Part shown: positions 27,514-34,870 of the stretch, piece after piece
Numbering within the stretch: the first letter of the stretch is position 1
Layout of the letters: every line of letters begins with the position of its first letter
From: Nonomuraea spiralis
GTDB taxonomy: Bacteria > Actinomycetota > Actinomycetes > Streptosporangiales > Streptosporangiaceae
Direction of reading: 5' to 3'
Assembly (NCBI RefSeq): GCF_014648435.1
Contig: NZ_BMRC01000033.1
Coordinates: forward strand, 32,242-96,241
Length of the DNA: 64,000 bases
Notes under the pieces: model-generated
Seen by the model: only the letters and a program-made list of their open reading frames with translations
What the model was told of the DNA's origin: nothing
Databases searched by the model: none
Translations under genes and position numbers: made by a program

Positions 27514-28083
27514 TCACTCCGTTCGCGTCCTGGCGCGGAAGGCCGCGGTCTTGACGCGGTTCTGGCAGGCCGTGGAGCAGAACCGGCGGGTGCCGTTGCG
27601 GGAGACGTCCACGTAGACGCGGTCGCAGTGAGGGGCAGTGCAGACGCCGAGGCGGTCGGCGAACTCGCTGCCGAGCACGATCGCGAGCCCGGTCGAGCAG
27701 CTCGCCGCCCAGTCGGCCGCCAGCGAGCCGCCGGGGCCGTGGAAGTGCAGGTGCCACGGCTCGCCGTCGTGGCGTTCGAGCATCGGCCTGGCCCTGCTCT
27801 CCTCCAGCAGCGCGTTGGTCGCCAGCGCGGCGGCGTCGGCGTCGCCGTCGGCCACCCCGCGGAACACCTCGCGCAGCCGGGCCGCCACCTCGGCCAGCTC
27901 GGCGGCTTCCTGCTCGGCGAGGTCGCGATGGTTGGGGTAGACGCTGTCCAGCGCCTCCGAGGCGGCCGCGACGAGGTCGGCCGGAACGGGGAACTCGCGT
28001 CCCCGCCGCTCGCCCGGCGTGAGCGCGTTGACCAGCGCCACCGCGACCCGGACGATCAAATCCGTGTGACTGTTGTAATCCAC
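27514..28083 (-). CDS. CGNR zinc-finger protein (ABATE-type regulator)
   Basis: Protein of 189 residues from GTG 28083. An N-terminal helical ABATE-like domain contains ALVNALTPGERRGREFPVPADL. The C-terminal zinc finger is CTAPHCDRVYVDVSRNGTRRFCSTACQNR, with four cysteines and the family's signature Asn-Arg. Probably a transcription regulator. Divergent from the methyltransferase at 28156, which could be its target. Its stop lies 1 bp from the dehydrogenase stop (convergent). Confidence 0.88.
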   Translation of the reverse strand: MDYNSHTDLIVRVAVALVNALTPGERRGREFPVPADLVAAASEALDSVYPNHRDLAEQEAAELAEVAARLREVFRGVADGDADAAALATNALLEESRARPMLERHDGEPWHLHFHGPGGSLAADWAASCSTGLAIVLGSEFADRLGVCTAPHCDRVYVDVSRNGTRRFCSTACQNRVKTAAFRARTRTE

Positions 28084-28155
28084 TTGACCAGTTACACCTT
28101 CGCGCTCTATGTTGTGACTGCCCAAATCATAGATGACAGTTACAGGGAGATCGTG

Positions 28156-28905
28156 GTGCTCACTCACGAAATCGCGCTGGAATGGATCGATCGTTGGGAC
28201 CGCCAGCAGGAGGGTTACCTCCCCGACCGGGAGGCCCGTTTCACCGCGCTGATCGACGCTGTCGAGGCCCTGGGGCGTCCCGATCCCGTGGTCATCGACC
28301 TGGGGTGCGGGCCCGGGTCGCTGTCCGCCCGGCTGCTCGAACGCCTTCCCGGCGCCACGGTGATCGCCGTCGACGCCGACCCGCTGCTGCTGGCGCTCGG
28401 GCGCGCGGCCTACCCCGGGCTGCGATTCGTCTCCGCCGACCTGCGCACCGGCGGGTGGACGCGGGCGCTCGGCCTCGACCGTCCCGCCGACGCCGCCGTC
28501 AGCACGACCGCGCTGCACTGGATCTCACCGGAGGAGCTTCAGGAGACGTACGCGGAGCTTGCCGGCGTGCTGCGCCCCGGCGGGGTGCTGCTCAACGGCG
28601 ACCACATGGACTCCTCCTCCCCCGCCCTGGCCCGGCTGGAGCACGCGGTGCACCAGCGCGAGACCGACCGGGTCTTCGCCGACCGCCGCCCCGAGGACTG
28701 GCGCGCCTGGTGGGAGGCCATCGCCGCCGACCCCGCCTTCGCCGACCTCAACGAGGAGCGCACCACGGCCGGCGCGTCCCACAACGGTTCCGAGTCCCAC
28801 CTGGTCGAGCACCACGTCGGCGCGCTGACCAAGGCCGGATTCGGCGAGATCGGCACGTTGTGGCAGCGGGGGAACAACCGGCTGCTGTGCGCCGTACGGG
28901 GCTGA
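28156..28905 (+). CDS. Class I SAM-dependent methyltransferase
   Basis: Protein of 249 residues. Motif I VVIDLGCGPGSLSARLL, motif II acidic residue in VIAVDADPLLL, post-motif RFVSADLRTGGW, motif III GVLRPGGVLLNGD. Start GTG 28156 (GTG 28153 also possible) with AGGGAGA nearby. The acceptor is unknown. Divergent from a CGNR regulator. Confidence 0.85.
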   Translation: MLTHEIALEWIDRWDRQQEGYLPDREARFTALIDAVEALGRPDPVVIDLGCGPGSLSARLLERLPGATVIAVDADPLLLALGRAAYPGLRFVSADLRTGGWTRALGLDRPADAAVSTTALHWISPEELQETYAELAGVLRPGGVLLNGDHMDSSSPALARLEHAVHQRETDRVFADRRPEDWRAWWEAIAADPAFADLNEERTTAGASHNGSESHLVEHHVGALTKAGFGEIGTLWQRGNNRLLCAVRG

Positions 28906-28957
28906 GCCCGCGCCATCTGCCGGGCGCGCGCAGGCGAGACATGGTTTCCTGTACGTC

Positions 28958-29728
28958 ATGGACGAGTCGCAAGTCGTGCGCTACTTGGACAGATTCGGAG
29001 CGTCCCGGCCGGTGCCGCCGGATGTCCACGGTCTCCGAAACCTGCAGCTCGCGCACCTGAAGGCGGTGCCGTTCGAGAACCTGAGCATCCACCTCGGCGA
29101 GCCGATCTCCCTCGAACCGGACGCGCTGTTCGACAAGCTGGTCACCCGCCGCCGCGGCGGCTTCTGTTACGAGCAGAACGGCCTGTTCGCCGCGCTGCTG
29201 ACCGCCCTCGGCTACCGGGTGACGCTGCTGGCGGCCCGCGTGTTCGGGGGCGGCCGGCCAGGGCCGCTGTTCGACCACCTCGCGCTCCGCGTCGACCTCG
29301 ACGAGCCGTGGCTGGTGGACGTCGGCTTCGGCGACTTCGCCGACGAACCGCTGCGGCTCAGGGAGCGCGGCGAGCAGAAGGACCCGGTGGGCGTGTTCCG
29401 GATCGTCCCCGCTCCCGGTGACCAGGGCGACCTCGACGTGCTGTACAACGGGGAGCCCGGGTACCGGCTGACCGCGAGGCCGTACGAGCTGGCCGACTTC
29501 GTACCGACCTGCTGGTGGCAGTCCACCTCGCCGGACTCCCACTTCACCCGGTCGCCGGTGTGCTCGATCCGTACGGCGGAGGGGCGTACGACGATCAGCG
29601 GGCGCAAACTGATCGTCACCCGCCAGGGCGAACGCGCCGAACGCATCCTGAACGAGAACGAACTGCTGCAGGCGTACCGCGAACACTTCGGCGTAACCCT
29701 CGACCGCCCACCCGCCGCAGGCGCCTGA
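28958..29728 (+). CDS. nat: Arylamine N-acetyltransferase
   Basis: Transfers acetyl from acetyl-CoA to arylamines, hydrazines or, in natural-product routes, amino-aryl starters. 256 residues. The catalytic triad is visible: Cys in RRRGGFCYEQN (about 70), His in FDHLALRVDL (about 109) and Asp in WLVDVGFGDF (about 124). Length and C-terminal domain are normal. Follows the methyltransferase by 52 bp. Confidence 0.93.
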   Translation: MDESQVVRYLDRFGASRPVPPDVHGLRNLQLAHLKAVPFENLSIHLGEPISLEPDALFDKLVTRRRGGFCYEQNGLFAALLTALGYRVTLLAARVFGGGRPGPLFDHLALRVDLDEPWLVDVGFGDFADEPLRLRERGEQKDPVGVFRIVPAPGDQGDLDVLYNGEPGYRLTARPYELADFVPTCWWQSTSPDSHFTRSPVCSIRTAEGRTTISGRKLIVTRQGERAERILNENELLQAYREHFGVTLDRPPAAGA

Positions 29729-29790
29729 CCCCACGGCCGCGCCGCGTAGGAGTCCGCGTACGGCATCGGCATGTCGCCCCGAGGCTCTCG

Positions 29791-30261
29791 CTAGGCGGCG
29801 AACACGTTGGCCAAGAATCCGATCGCCCCGAACACCACGGCCACGATCACCGCCCAGACCACCGTAAGGCCGAGGAGGGAGAGTACGAAGGCGTGACCTC
29901 CTACGACCACCGCCGTGGCAAGGAAGGATCCGACGTCCGAGACGAGATTTTCCCAGGACATGAAAACGAACACTCCGGCGACGAGACCACTCAATATGGT
30001 CAGCACCACGATCCCGGTCACACCCCAGAAACCCGATGAGGACGAGCCGGCCTCGTCCGGGTCCTGGCCGGGCGTATTCCGAACATACTGAGTGACCGTC
30101 ACCGCGGGAGTCGCCGTCGAATTCCCGGAGGCGACATCCTTGTCGTGCTGAAGGGCGAGGACGGCGACCACCACGCCGACAATCGCGACGACGAGGGCCA
30201 GGACAGCAGCGGCCTCGGCGTAGACAGTCAGCCGTCGGGGTCTAGCGGGTTCGTCCGCCAT
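29791..30261 (-). CDS. Small membrane protein, unknown
   Basis: Protein of 156 residues from ATG 30261 (AGGA 5 nt upstream). Basic N-terminus, first membrane helix about 15-38, a hydrophilic Thr/Ser/Pro segment (about 42-75), then three further hydrophobic segments to the C-terminus (VTGIVVLTILSGLVAGVFVF, ATAVVVGGHAFVLSLLGL, VVWAVIVAVVFGAIGFLANVF). No known family recognised. Confidence 0.65.
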   Translation of the reverse strand: MADEPARPRRLTVYAEAAAVLALVVAIVGVVVAVLALQHDKDVASGNSTATPAVTVTQYVRNTPGQDPDEAGSSSSGFWGVTGIVVLTILSGLVAGVFVFMSWENLVSDVGSFLATAVVVGGHAFVLSLLGLTVVWAVIVAVVFGAIGFLANVFAA

Positions 30262-30597
30262 GCATGTCCTCACAACGGGGAGAGCGACTCAGGGCTAACA
30301 CTCTAACGAGACACCTGTCGGAGTCGTCACCCACAAGTGACAGAACAGCCCCTCGAATCACGAAGCGACTCCCTTCGCGTTCAGGCCCAGAATTCTGGGC
30401 ACCCAAACGGCCTTACTTGGGACGCATGCTGGAGGCCGCCCTGATCAGCGAACTGGATTCAGTAGTCGGCGTCCCTCGCCCGAGCCACGCAGCCGAGCAT
30501 CGAACGCACGCCAGGCGAACCATCGTCTGTGAGCCACGATGATTTCTGCGGCGTCCGGCAGTCGTACTGTCGAACCCGCCACCAAGGATGACTCCCG
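30262..30597. other. Intergenic 336 bp, no gene seen
   Basis: Divergent promoter region between the membrane protein and the RibD-like reductase. Reading frames here are short and of unlikely composition. AAGGA at about 30585 serves the start at 30598. Confidence 0.5.
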
Positions 30598-31254
30598 ATG
30601 CGCAGCGTGACCTATTCGATGAACATCTCACTCGACGGCCACATCGCCGGCCCGGACGGCGACTTCAACTGGACGGAGCCCGACGAGGAGGTCTTCCGCT
30701 CCCACATCGACGAGATCCGGAAGGTCGGCGTCTACCTGCTGGGACGACGCCTGTACGAGACGATGTTGTACTGGGAGACCGCCGACCAGGATCCATCGCT
30801 CAACGACGCGAGGCTCGAGTGGGCCGCACTCTGGACGCGCCTCCCCAAGGTGGTCTTCTCCACCGCCCTGTCGGCGGTGCAGGGCAACGCCCGCCTGGCC
30901 TCCGGCGGCCTGGCGGAGGAGATCAAGCGGCTGCGTGCCGAGCCGGCGAACGGCAACATCGCGATCGGCGGCGCGCCCCTCGCCGTCGAGGCAGCCGCAT
31001 CAGATCTGATCGACGAGTACGTGACCAGGATCTACCCGGTACTGGTCGGCGGCGGCATGCCGTTCTTCCCCCATCACGAACGCCGGGTGAATCTCGAACT
31101 GGCCGAGTCCCGCACCTTCAACGCACAAGTCGTCCACCTCCGCCACCGCGTTAGGCGCCAGCCCCAGGGACACCCGAGACCTCACCGCCACACAGAGGTC
31201 CAAAAGGCCTCTTCCGAATCCCGAGAGGGGACCGGCGGTGACAGCCATCCATGA
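30598..31254 (+). CDS. Dihydrofolate reductase-like (RibD C-terminal domain) protein
   Basis: Protein of 218 residues. MRSVTYSMNISLDGHIAGPDGDFNW and YLLGRRLYETMLYW are the RibD_C/DHFR-like NADPH fold, with GGAPLAVEAAASDLIDEYVTRIYPVLVGGGMPFF at the substrate side. Members commonly end soon after a VVxLRxRVRR motif. Here that motif is followed by about 35 extra residues of low-complexity basic sequence, so the native stop seems to have been lost. Substrate unknown. Confidence 0.82.
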   Translation: MRSVTYSMNISLDGHIAGPDGDFNWTEPDEEVFRSHIDEIRKVGVYLLGRRLYETMLYWETADQDPSLNDARLEWAALWTRLPKVVFSTALSAVQGNARLASGGLAEEIKRLRAEPANGNIAIGGAPLAVEAAASDLIDEYVTRIYPVLVGGGMPFFPHHERRVNLELAESRTFNAQVVHLRHRVRRQPQGHPRPHRHTEVQKASSESREGTGGDSHP

Positions 31255-31327
31255 CCGTCCAGAACAGCTGTCGGCACCGGCGACAACAAGATCGTGCCGT
31301 GAGGTTGTCAGCCTCTACCCTGGGCGA

Positions 31328-31927
31328 GTGCCTTTCCGAGAGCTCCCGAACCCTGACTTACCCGAGCTGTCGGCATTGTGGTGGTCGCGCTGGCCGGACA
31401 GCCCCCCGATCGCTCACCAGCTTCACTGCGATCGGGACCGCTGGGTGCGCTTTCACAGCCTGCCGGAATCCAAGCGGTACGCCGACACCGCCGCCGAGTA
31501 CCAGATCCTGCTCGGCCGCCACAACACCGTGCTCACGGAGCTGTTCGCCGACCACCTCGTCCACATCGTGACCATGAGCTTCGTCCCCGATGAAGGCGTC
31601 GAGGTGTTCTCCCCCACCGATCCGCACGCCCTCAACCCTGGCTCACGCCCATGGACCAGGCTCCGCGAGGACGACGACGACGATCCCGGCGGGACCATGC
31701 ACCTACACGTCAGCGAGCGACGCTGGAAGCCAGGAAGCGTGGATCCCCTGCTGCTGGCGGTCGCCGACGACGAGTGTGCCGGCGTCATCATCATGGACAT
31801 CGACCTGCGACGCCTCTACCACCCCTACGACGGCGGCGCCGACGTCATCCTGGCCAGCCCACAAGAACGAGACGCCCTGAAGACCGCGCACACCGACTGG
31901 CTCTCCACACACCCCCTCGGACTCTGA
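31328..31927 (+). CDS. DUF3885-like protein
   Basis: Protein of 199 residues from GTG 31328, 6 nt after TACCCT (leaderless pattern). PDLPELSALWWSRWPDSPPIAHQL, WVRFHSLPESKRYADTAAEY and YHPYDGGADVIL match the DUF3885 layout as I recall it. No catalytic motif. A longer frame from 31238 overlaps the previous gene and adds unlikely sequence. Confidence 0.65.
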   Translation: MPFRELPNPDLPELSALWWSRWPDSPPIAHQLHCDRDRWVRFHSLPESKRYADTAAEYQILLGRHNTVLTELFADHLVHIVTMSFVPDEGVEVFSPTDPHALNPGSRPWTRLREDDDDDPGGTMHLHVSERRWKPGSVDPLLLAVADDECAGVIIMDIDLRRLYHPYDGGADVILASPQERDALKTAHTDWLSTHPLGL

Positions 31928-32021
31928 TCCCACCACTTGCAGGGGGAAGCCAGTCATAAGGCCCTGCGATCGTCCACCTGGTCAAGCGGTCGCCGGTCAC
32001 TGGCACAACATGCTGCTGCCA

Positions 32022-32103
32022 GGCATGACCTGGCCCCCGACTCAAGTCCGCGCGCTCCTACAAGAGCATCGCCTGTACGCCTTCACCGGGGCGGCGCGGC
32101 GGA
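32022..32103 (+). pseudogene. Integrase gene fragment (oldest)
   Basis: Translates as GMTWPPTQVRALLQEHRLYAFTGAA and aligns with residues of the intact integrase at 46550-46670 (GMIWTPAQLRAFL, then QEHRLYAF, TGARRGE). Bases 32061-32084 equal 46598-46621 exactly. Internal codons are deleted. It is a relic of an earlier element at the same tRNA gene. Confidence 0.7.
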
Positions 32104-32111
32104 GGCGGGCT

Positions 32112-32519
32112 TCACCAGTTGTCGAGTTCAACCGCATCCGGGTAGATCTCACCGATCCTCCCCGCAACGTCCGGCCTCGCCGTCTGGACATCCCACGAAC
32201 CGCTGTCGAAGGCTCGAAGGCGAACATCAGCTGTCAATGAGCCGGCCCTGCGCCCCTCCGCCTCTCCATCCACAAGCTGTGGCTCAGACTCGAACAGCTG
32301 GAGAACCTGGTCCGTCGCCAGCCACACGTCTCCGGGTATCTCGATCTCGGGAATCATCCAGTCGATCGTCAGTCGCCACTCGTAGGTCTCGATCAGGGGC
32401 CCAAGAGACATGAGCAACCCTTGGAGACCCAAGCAACGGCCGTCACGCCACATGGCGAACGTGAGCATCCGAGTCGCTGCCACCGGGACTCCCGTCGTCG
32501 AAAGATCACGTTGCTGCAC
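32112..32519 (-). CDS. Hypothetical protein, 135 aa
   Basis: Protein with plausible coding composition: GLLMSLGPLIETYEWRLTIDWMIPEIEIPGDVWLATDQVLQLFESEPQ, ending RIGEIYPDAVELDNW. Soluble, acidic, no motif recognised. Lies between the integrase relic and the decayed att copy. The start is uncertain; Met18 or Met23 are alternatives. Confidence 0.5.
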   Translation of the reverse strand: MQQRDLSTTGVPVAATRMLTFAMWRDGRCLGLQGLLMSLGPLIETYEWRLTIDWMIPEIEIPGDVWLATDQVLQLFESEPQLVDGEAEGRRAGSLTADVRLRAFDSGSWDVQTARPDVAGRIGEIYPDAVELDNW

Positions 32520-32582
32520 AACCCTGCCGCACAGAGATCAGAAAGCCCCTCCGAGATCATCCCGAAGGGCCTTTGAGCTGCA

Positions 32583-32624
32583 GAGCCGACGATGAGAACG
32601 AACCCCTGACCTCCTGATTACAAG
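32583..32624. repeat. Decayed tRNA-Thr 3' end (att copy A)
   Basis: GAGCCGACGATGAGAACGAA followed by a recognisable CCCCTGACCTCCTGATTACAAG. This is the 43-bp tRNA-Thr 3' segment with several changes and a 1-bp deletion. Upstream at 32541-32575 a degraded version of the tRNA terminator hairpin is still visible. The most diverged copy, so the oldest junction. Confidence 0.75.
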
Positions 32625-32718
32625 GCCCCCAAACGATCTTCAGAATCGTCCGTTCTGCTGGTCGCCAAGGGCCTGGCCGTTCAGATCTGTCAGTCCAGTT
32701 TATGATCGTCCATTCGGA

Positions 32719-32739
32719 TGGCTCCCAAGGTGGCTCCCA
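32719..32739 (+). repeat. Candidate integrase arm sites: TGGCTCCCA pair, 12-bp pitch
   Basis: TGGCTCCCA at 32719-32727 and 32731-32739, 95 bp inside the junction at 32583-32624. A third copy is at 33761-33769 near the other end of the same segment. Confidence 0.5.
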
Positions 32740-32817
32740 GCAAGGCCAAGAAACCACCTCGCCGACCCGGCCATGCCTTGGCGAGCACCTGGGTGCCCGA
32801 GACGGACGAATCGTCTG

Positions 32818-33408
32818 TCAATCGTCGATCCAGAGGTACCACTGGCCGTCGAAGTGGCGGTAGTAGCCTGGCGCGTCGATGTCCGGCTCGCCATTCGGAC
32901 TCCAGGCGAAGCCGTAACTTCCGAAGAAACCCGTGTCCTCGATCATGAAGCCGAAGGCCCGGCGGGATCCTTCAAGGTACTCGACGGGATACAGGCCGAT
33001 CCAATTTCGCTTCCCCGGCGGCGTCCCCTCCGACACCGTCTTCGCGAAGTGGTCGAGGCTGCTGCGTGACAACTCGAAACGCATCCTGAACGGCGCACCG
33101 ACGTAGACCAGAGAGCCGACCAACGCCACGACCAGGGGCGGCACGGCCCAGAACATCCAGTTACGACGCAATGCGACTAGCCTTGCCCGCCTGACAAGGG
33201 CGACACCGAGCACGATCAACCAGGTGACGCCAAACAACAGCCAACCGACACCGACGAGCATGAGCCACATGAAATGCCACCCGGGAACACTCGTCGCATA
33301 AATCGTTCCGAGCCCCAGCAATACGGCGAACGTCGCCCAGTCCCCGCCGCCGACGTTCGTGGGAGCACGCTGGCGAGACGCATCAGGAAGATCGCTGGTT
33401 GTGTCCAC
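32818..33408 (-). CDS. Membrane protein, unknown
   Basis: Protein of 196 residues with three hydrophobic segments (about 25-45, 47-70, 83-103) followed by an extracellular or periplasmic-like domain. The C-terminus GYYRHFDGQWYLWIDD is aromatic-rich. Family not recognised. Carried on the oldest island remnant between att copies A and B. Confidence 0.65.
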   Translation of the reverse strand: MDTTSDLPDASRQRAPTNVGGGDWATFAVLLGLGTIYATSVPGWHFMWLMLVGVGWLLFGVTWLIVLGVALVRRARLVALRRNWMFWAVPPLVVALVGSLVYVGAPFRMRFELSRSSLDHFAKTVSEGTPPGKRNWIGLYPVEYLEGSRRAFGFMIEDTGFFGSYGFAWSPNGEPDIDAPGYYRHFDGQWYLWIDD

Positions 33409-33666
33409 CGCGCGATCTTAACTTTCGCTGGTGGCGATTCCGCCGGGCTGATGTGTACCTATTGTGCAGAAATCCCCGATCGCTATTGGAGTTTCGTTCA
33501 CGGCACTCATGCGCACTCCTGCGGCCGGGAGCGTGATCGCGACGCTGGCCGACGACAGGTTACAAGCTCACCGTGGCCCAAAATGGGGACCCTGTGGCAG
33601 GGCATGTTGGCCCATGTGATCGAGATGCTGGCGTGGCCGAGAACTTCGGACACGACGTGCAGCGGC

Positions 33667-33792
33667 GTGCCTAAGGACGTCTACGGCCACCTGCTGGAGG
33701 ACGACCGGCGCGCGACCACGGAAGCCATCTCCAGCGCTCTCCTGGGCGAACAGACCCCGGTGGCTCCCAAAGGCACCGAAGACACCGGTTGA
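33667..33792 (+). pseudogene. Integrase C-terminal fragment
   Basis: VPKDVYGHLLEDDRRATTEA and the following residues are the end of a tyrosine recombinase: the Tyr of YGHL is the nucleophile. The upstream catalytic Arg and His boxes are missing. Followed by a tRNA-type terminator and att copy B, the same order as the intact integrase has with the tRNA. Confidence 0.75.
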
Positions 33793-33806
33793 AGGTCGGA
33801 AAGCAG

Positions 33807-33844
33807 AAGGCCCCTGACGGCGTAATGCCTGCTCAGGGGCCTTT
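33807..33844. terminator. Hairpin next to att copy B
   Basis: AAGGCCCCTGA ... TCAGGGGCCTTT stem-loop, the same structure as downstream of the intact tRNA-Thr (47493-47527) with a compensated extra G-C pair. Confidence 0.7.
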
Positions 33845-33852
33845 CGCTTGCA

Positions 33853-33895
33853 GAGCCGACGAGGGGAATCGAACCCCTGACCTTCTGTTTACAAG
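33853..33895. repeat. tRNA-Thr 3' end duplicate (att copy B)
   Basis: 43 bp identical to 47537-47579 at the intact tRNA. Marks the junction between two successively acquired islands. Confidence 0.9.
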
Positions 33896-33979
33896 GGCAG
33901 GGCAAGCGCCTGGTGGATCACGCTCAGGGGTATCCGAGCAGCAGGGTCAGTCCGTCTTCATGTGATCAGGTAAGTCGGC

Positions 33980-34007
33980 GTTGCTGTACGGGTTGCTGTA
34001 CAGCAAC
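33980..34007. repeat. Direct repeat plus 16-bp palindrome next to att copy B
   Basis: GTTGCTGTAC at 33980-33989 and 33992-34001 (12-bp pitch). The second copy is half of the perfect palindrome GTTGCTGTACAGCAAC (33992-34007). Candidate integrase arm sites or GntR operator. Confidence 0.55.
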
Positions 34008-34009
34008 CG

Positions 34010-34237
34010 TCACCCGTCGGCGTCTTCAGGAGGGGCGGGCTGCTGAACGTAGGTGCCCTTGCCATGAACGCTCCGGATCAGGCCGCGCTCGCGTAGCTCC
34101 TTCATCGCACGGCGAACGGTCATTCTGGCTATGCCGTACTGCTCCGCAAGGTCCAGTTCCGAAGGAAGCCGCTGCCCAGACTGAACCATCGTGGTCAACG
34201 CACTAGCGAGGGTAGACGAGCGAGTGCGTCGCCTCAA
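34010..34237 (-). pseudogene. Truncated GntR-family regulator
   Basis: Winged-helix domain QRLPSELDLAEQYGIARMTVRRAMKELRERGLI and GKGTYVQQP are clear GntR sequence. The usual N-terminal segment (the IADDL...I.SG stretch) is absent and replaced by MRRRTRSSTLASALTTMV. No effector domain follows. It overlaps the end of the gene 34203-34811, so a recombination joint probably lies near 34190. Possibly still DNA-binding. Confidence 0.65.
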
Positions 34238-34811
34238 GCCAGTCAGCGGCGATGTCCGTCCCCGTGATCCGGCCGATCAGCGTCAGGACGGAGCTGATGC
34301 TCTCGCCCTCGTCCACGCGATCCTCGATGACGTCGCCGCCGCTGGTCTGGAAGCGCAGCCCTTCCATGAGGTGGTCGAGCGCGTGCGGATCGCTCCCGTG
34401 CACGGGGTCGGGCCAGGTGGGCTGGAAGGCGACAACCACCTCCCCGTCCTTCAGATACTTGAAATGGTCATGGCCGCCCATATCCATGCTGAAGCAGAGC
34501 GCCTCCCGCCCGCCCGCGGTCAACGGCAGCAGGAAGTCGTCGTCGGTCGGCCCCGGAATGATGCAGGTCCACTCTCCGGCCTCGCCCACCCAGGTGGGCC
34601 CGCCTTCCTCACTGTTGTCGAGCAATTCGTTCAGGTGGCTCGGCGTGCTGGTGACGAGGTCCAGGGAGAATGCCTCGGCGACGGCGTCGCGATCCATTCC
34701 TTTGACCCAGAGGGCGCTGAATCCCAGCGTCCAGAGGTCCATCTCGTCATCGAGTCCCTCGGTGAAGATGGTTGAGATTAGGAGATCGTGCAGGTGCGTC
34801 GGCGACTGCAT
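34203..34811 (-). CDS. Putative immunity protein (DUF6461-like)
   Basis: Protein of 202 residues from ATG 34811. The patterns FSALWVKGMDRDAVAEAF, WTCIIPGP, CFSMDMGGHDHFKYLKDGEVVVAFQPTWPD and GSDPHALDHLMEGLRF resemble the actinobacterial DUF6461 group, which I know mainly beside toxin genes. It begins 59 bp after the stop of the NucA/NucB nuclease-domain gene on the same strand, the usual order of toxin then immunity gene. The immunity role is inferred from position. Confidence 0.6.
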   Translation of the reverse strand: MQSPTHLHDLLISTIFTEGLDDEMDLWTLGFSALWVKGMDRDAVAEAFSLDLVTSTPSHLNELLDNSEEGGPTWVGEAGEWTCIIPGPTDDDFLLPLTAGGREALCFSMDMGGHDHFKYLKDGEVVVAFQPTWPDPVHGSDPHALDHLMEGLRFQTSGGDVIEDRVDEGESISSVLTLIGRITGTDIAADWLEATHSLVYPR

Positions 34812-34870
34812 GCTCACCTTCTGATGGTGGAGGAGCCGGGAGAGGGCGAGGCCCTCTCCCGGCTATGACG

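Noticed and set aside
33409..33666. Frame starting MCTYCAEIPDRYW as a gene
   Set aside because: The first residues hint at a HIT-type or similar start, but the frame soon becomes incoherent and runs into the integrase relic; treated as gene debris.
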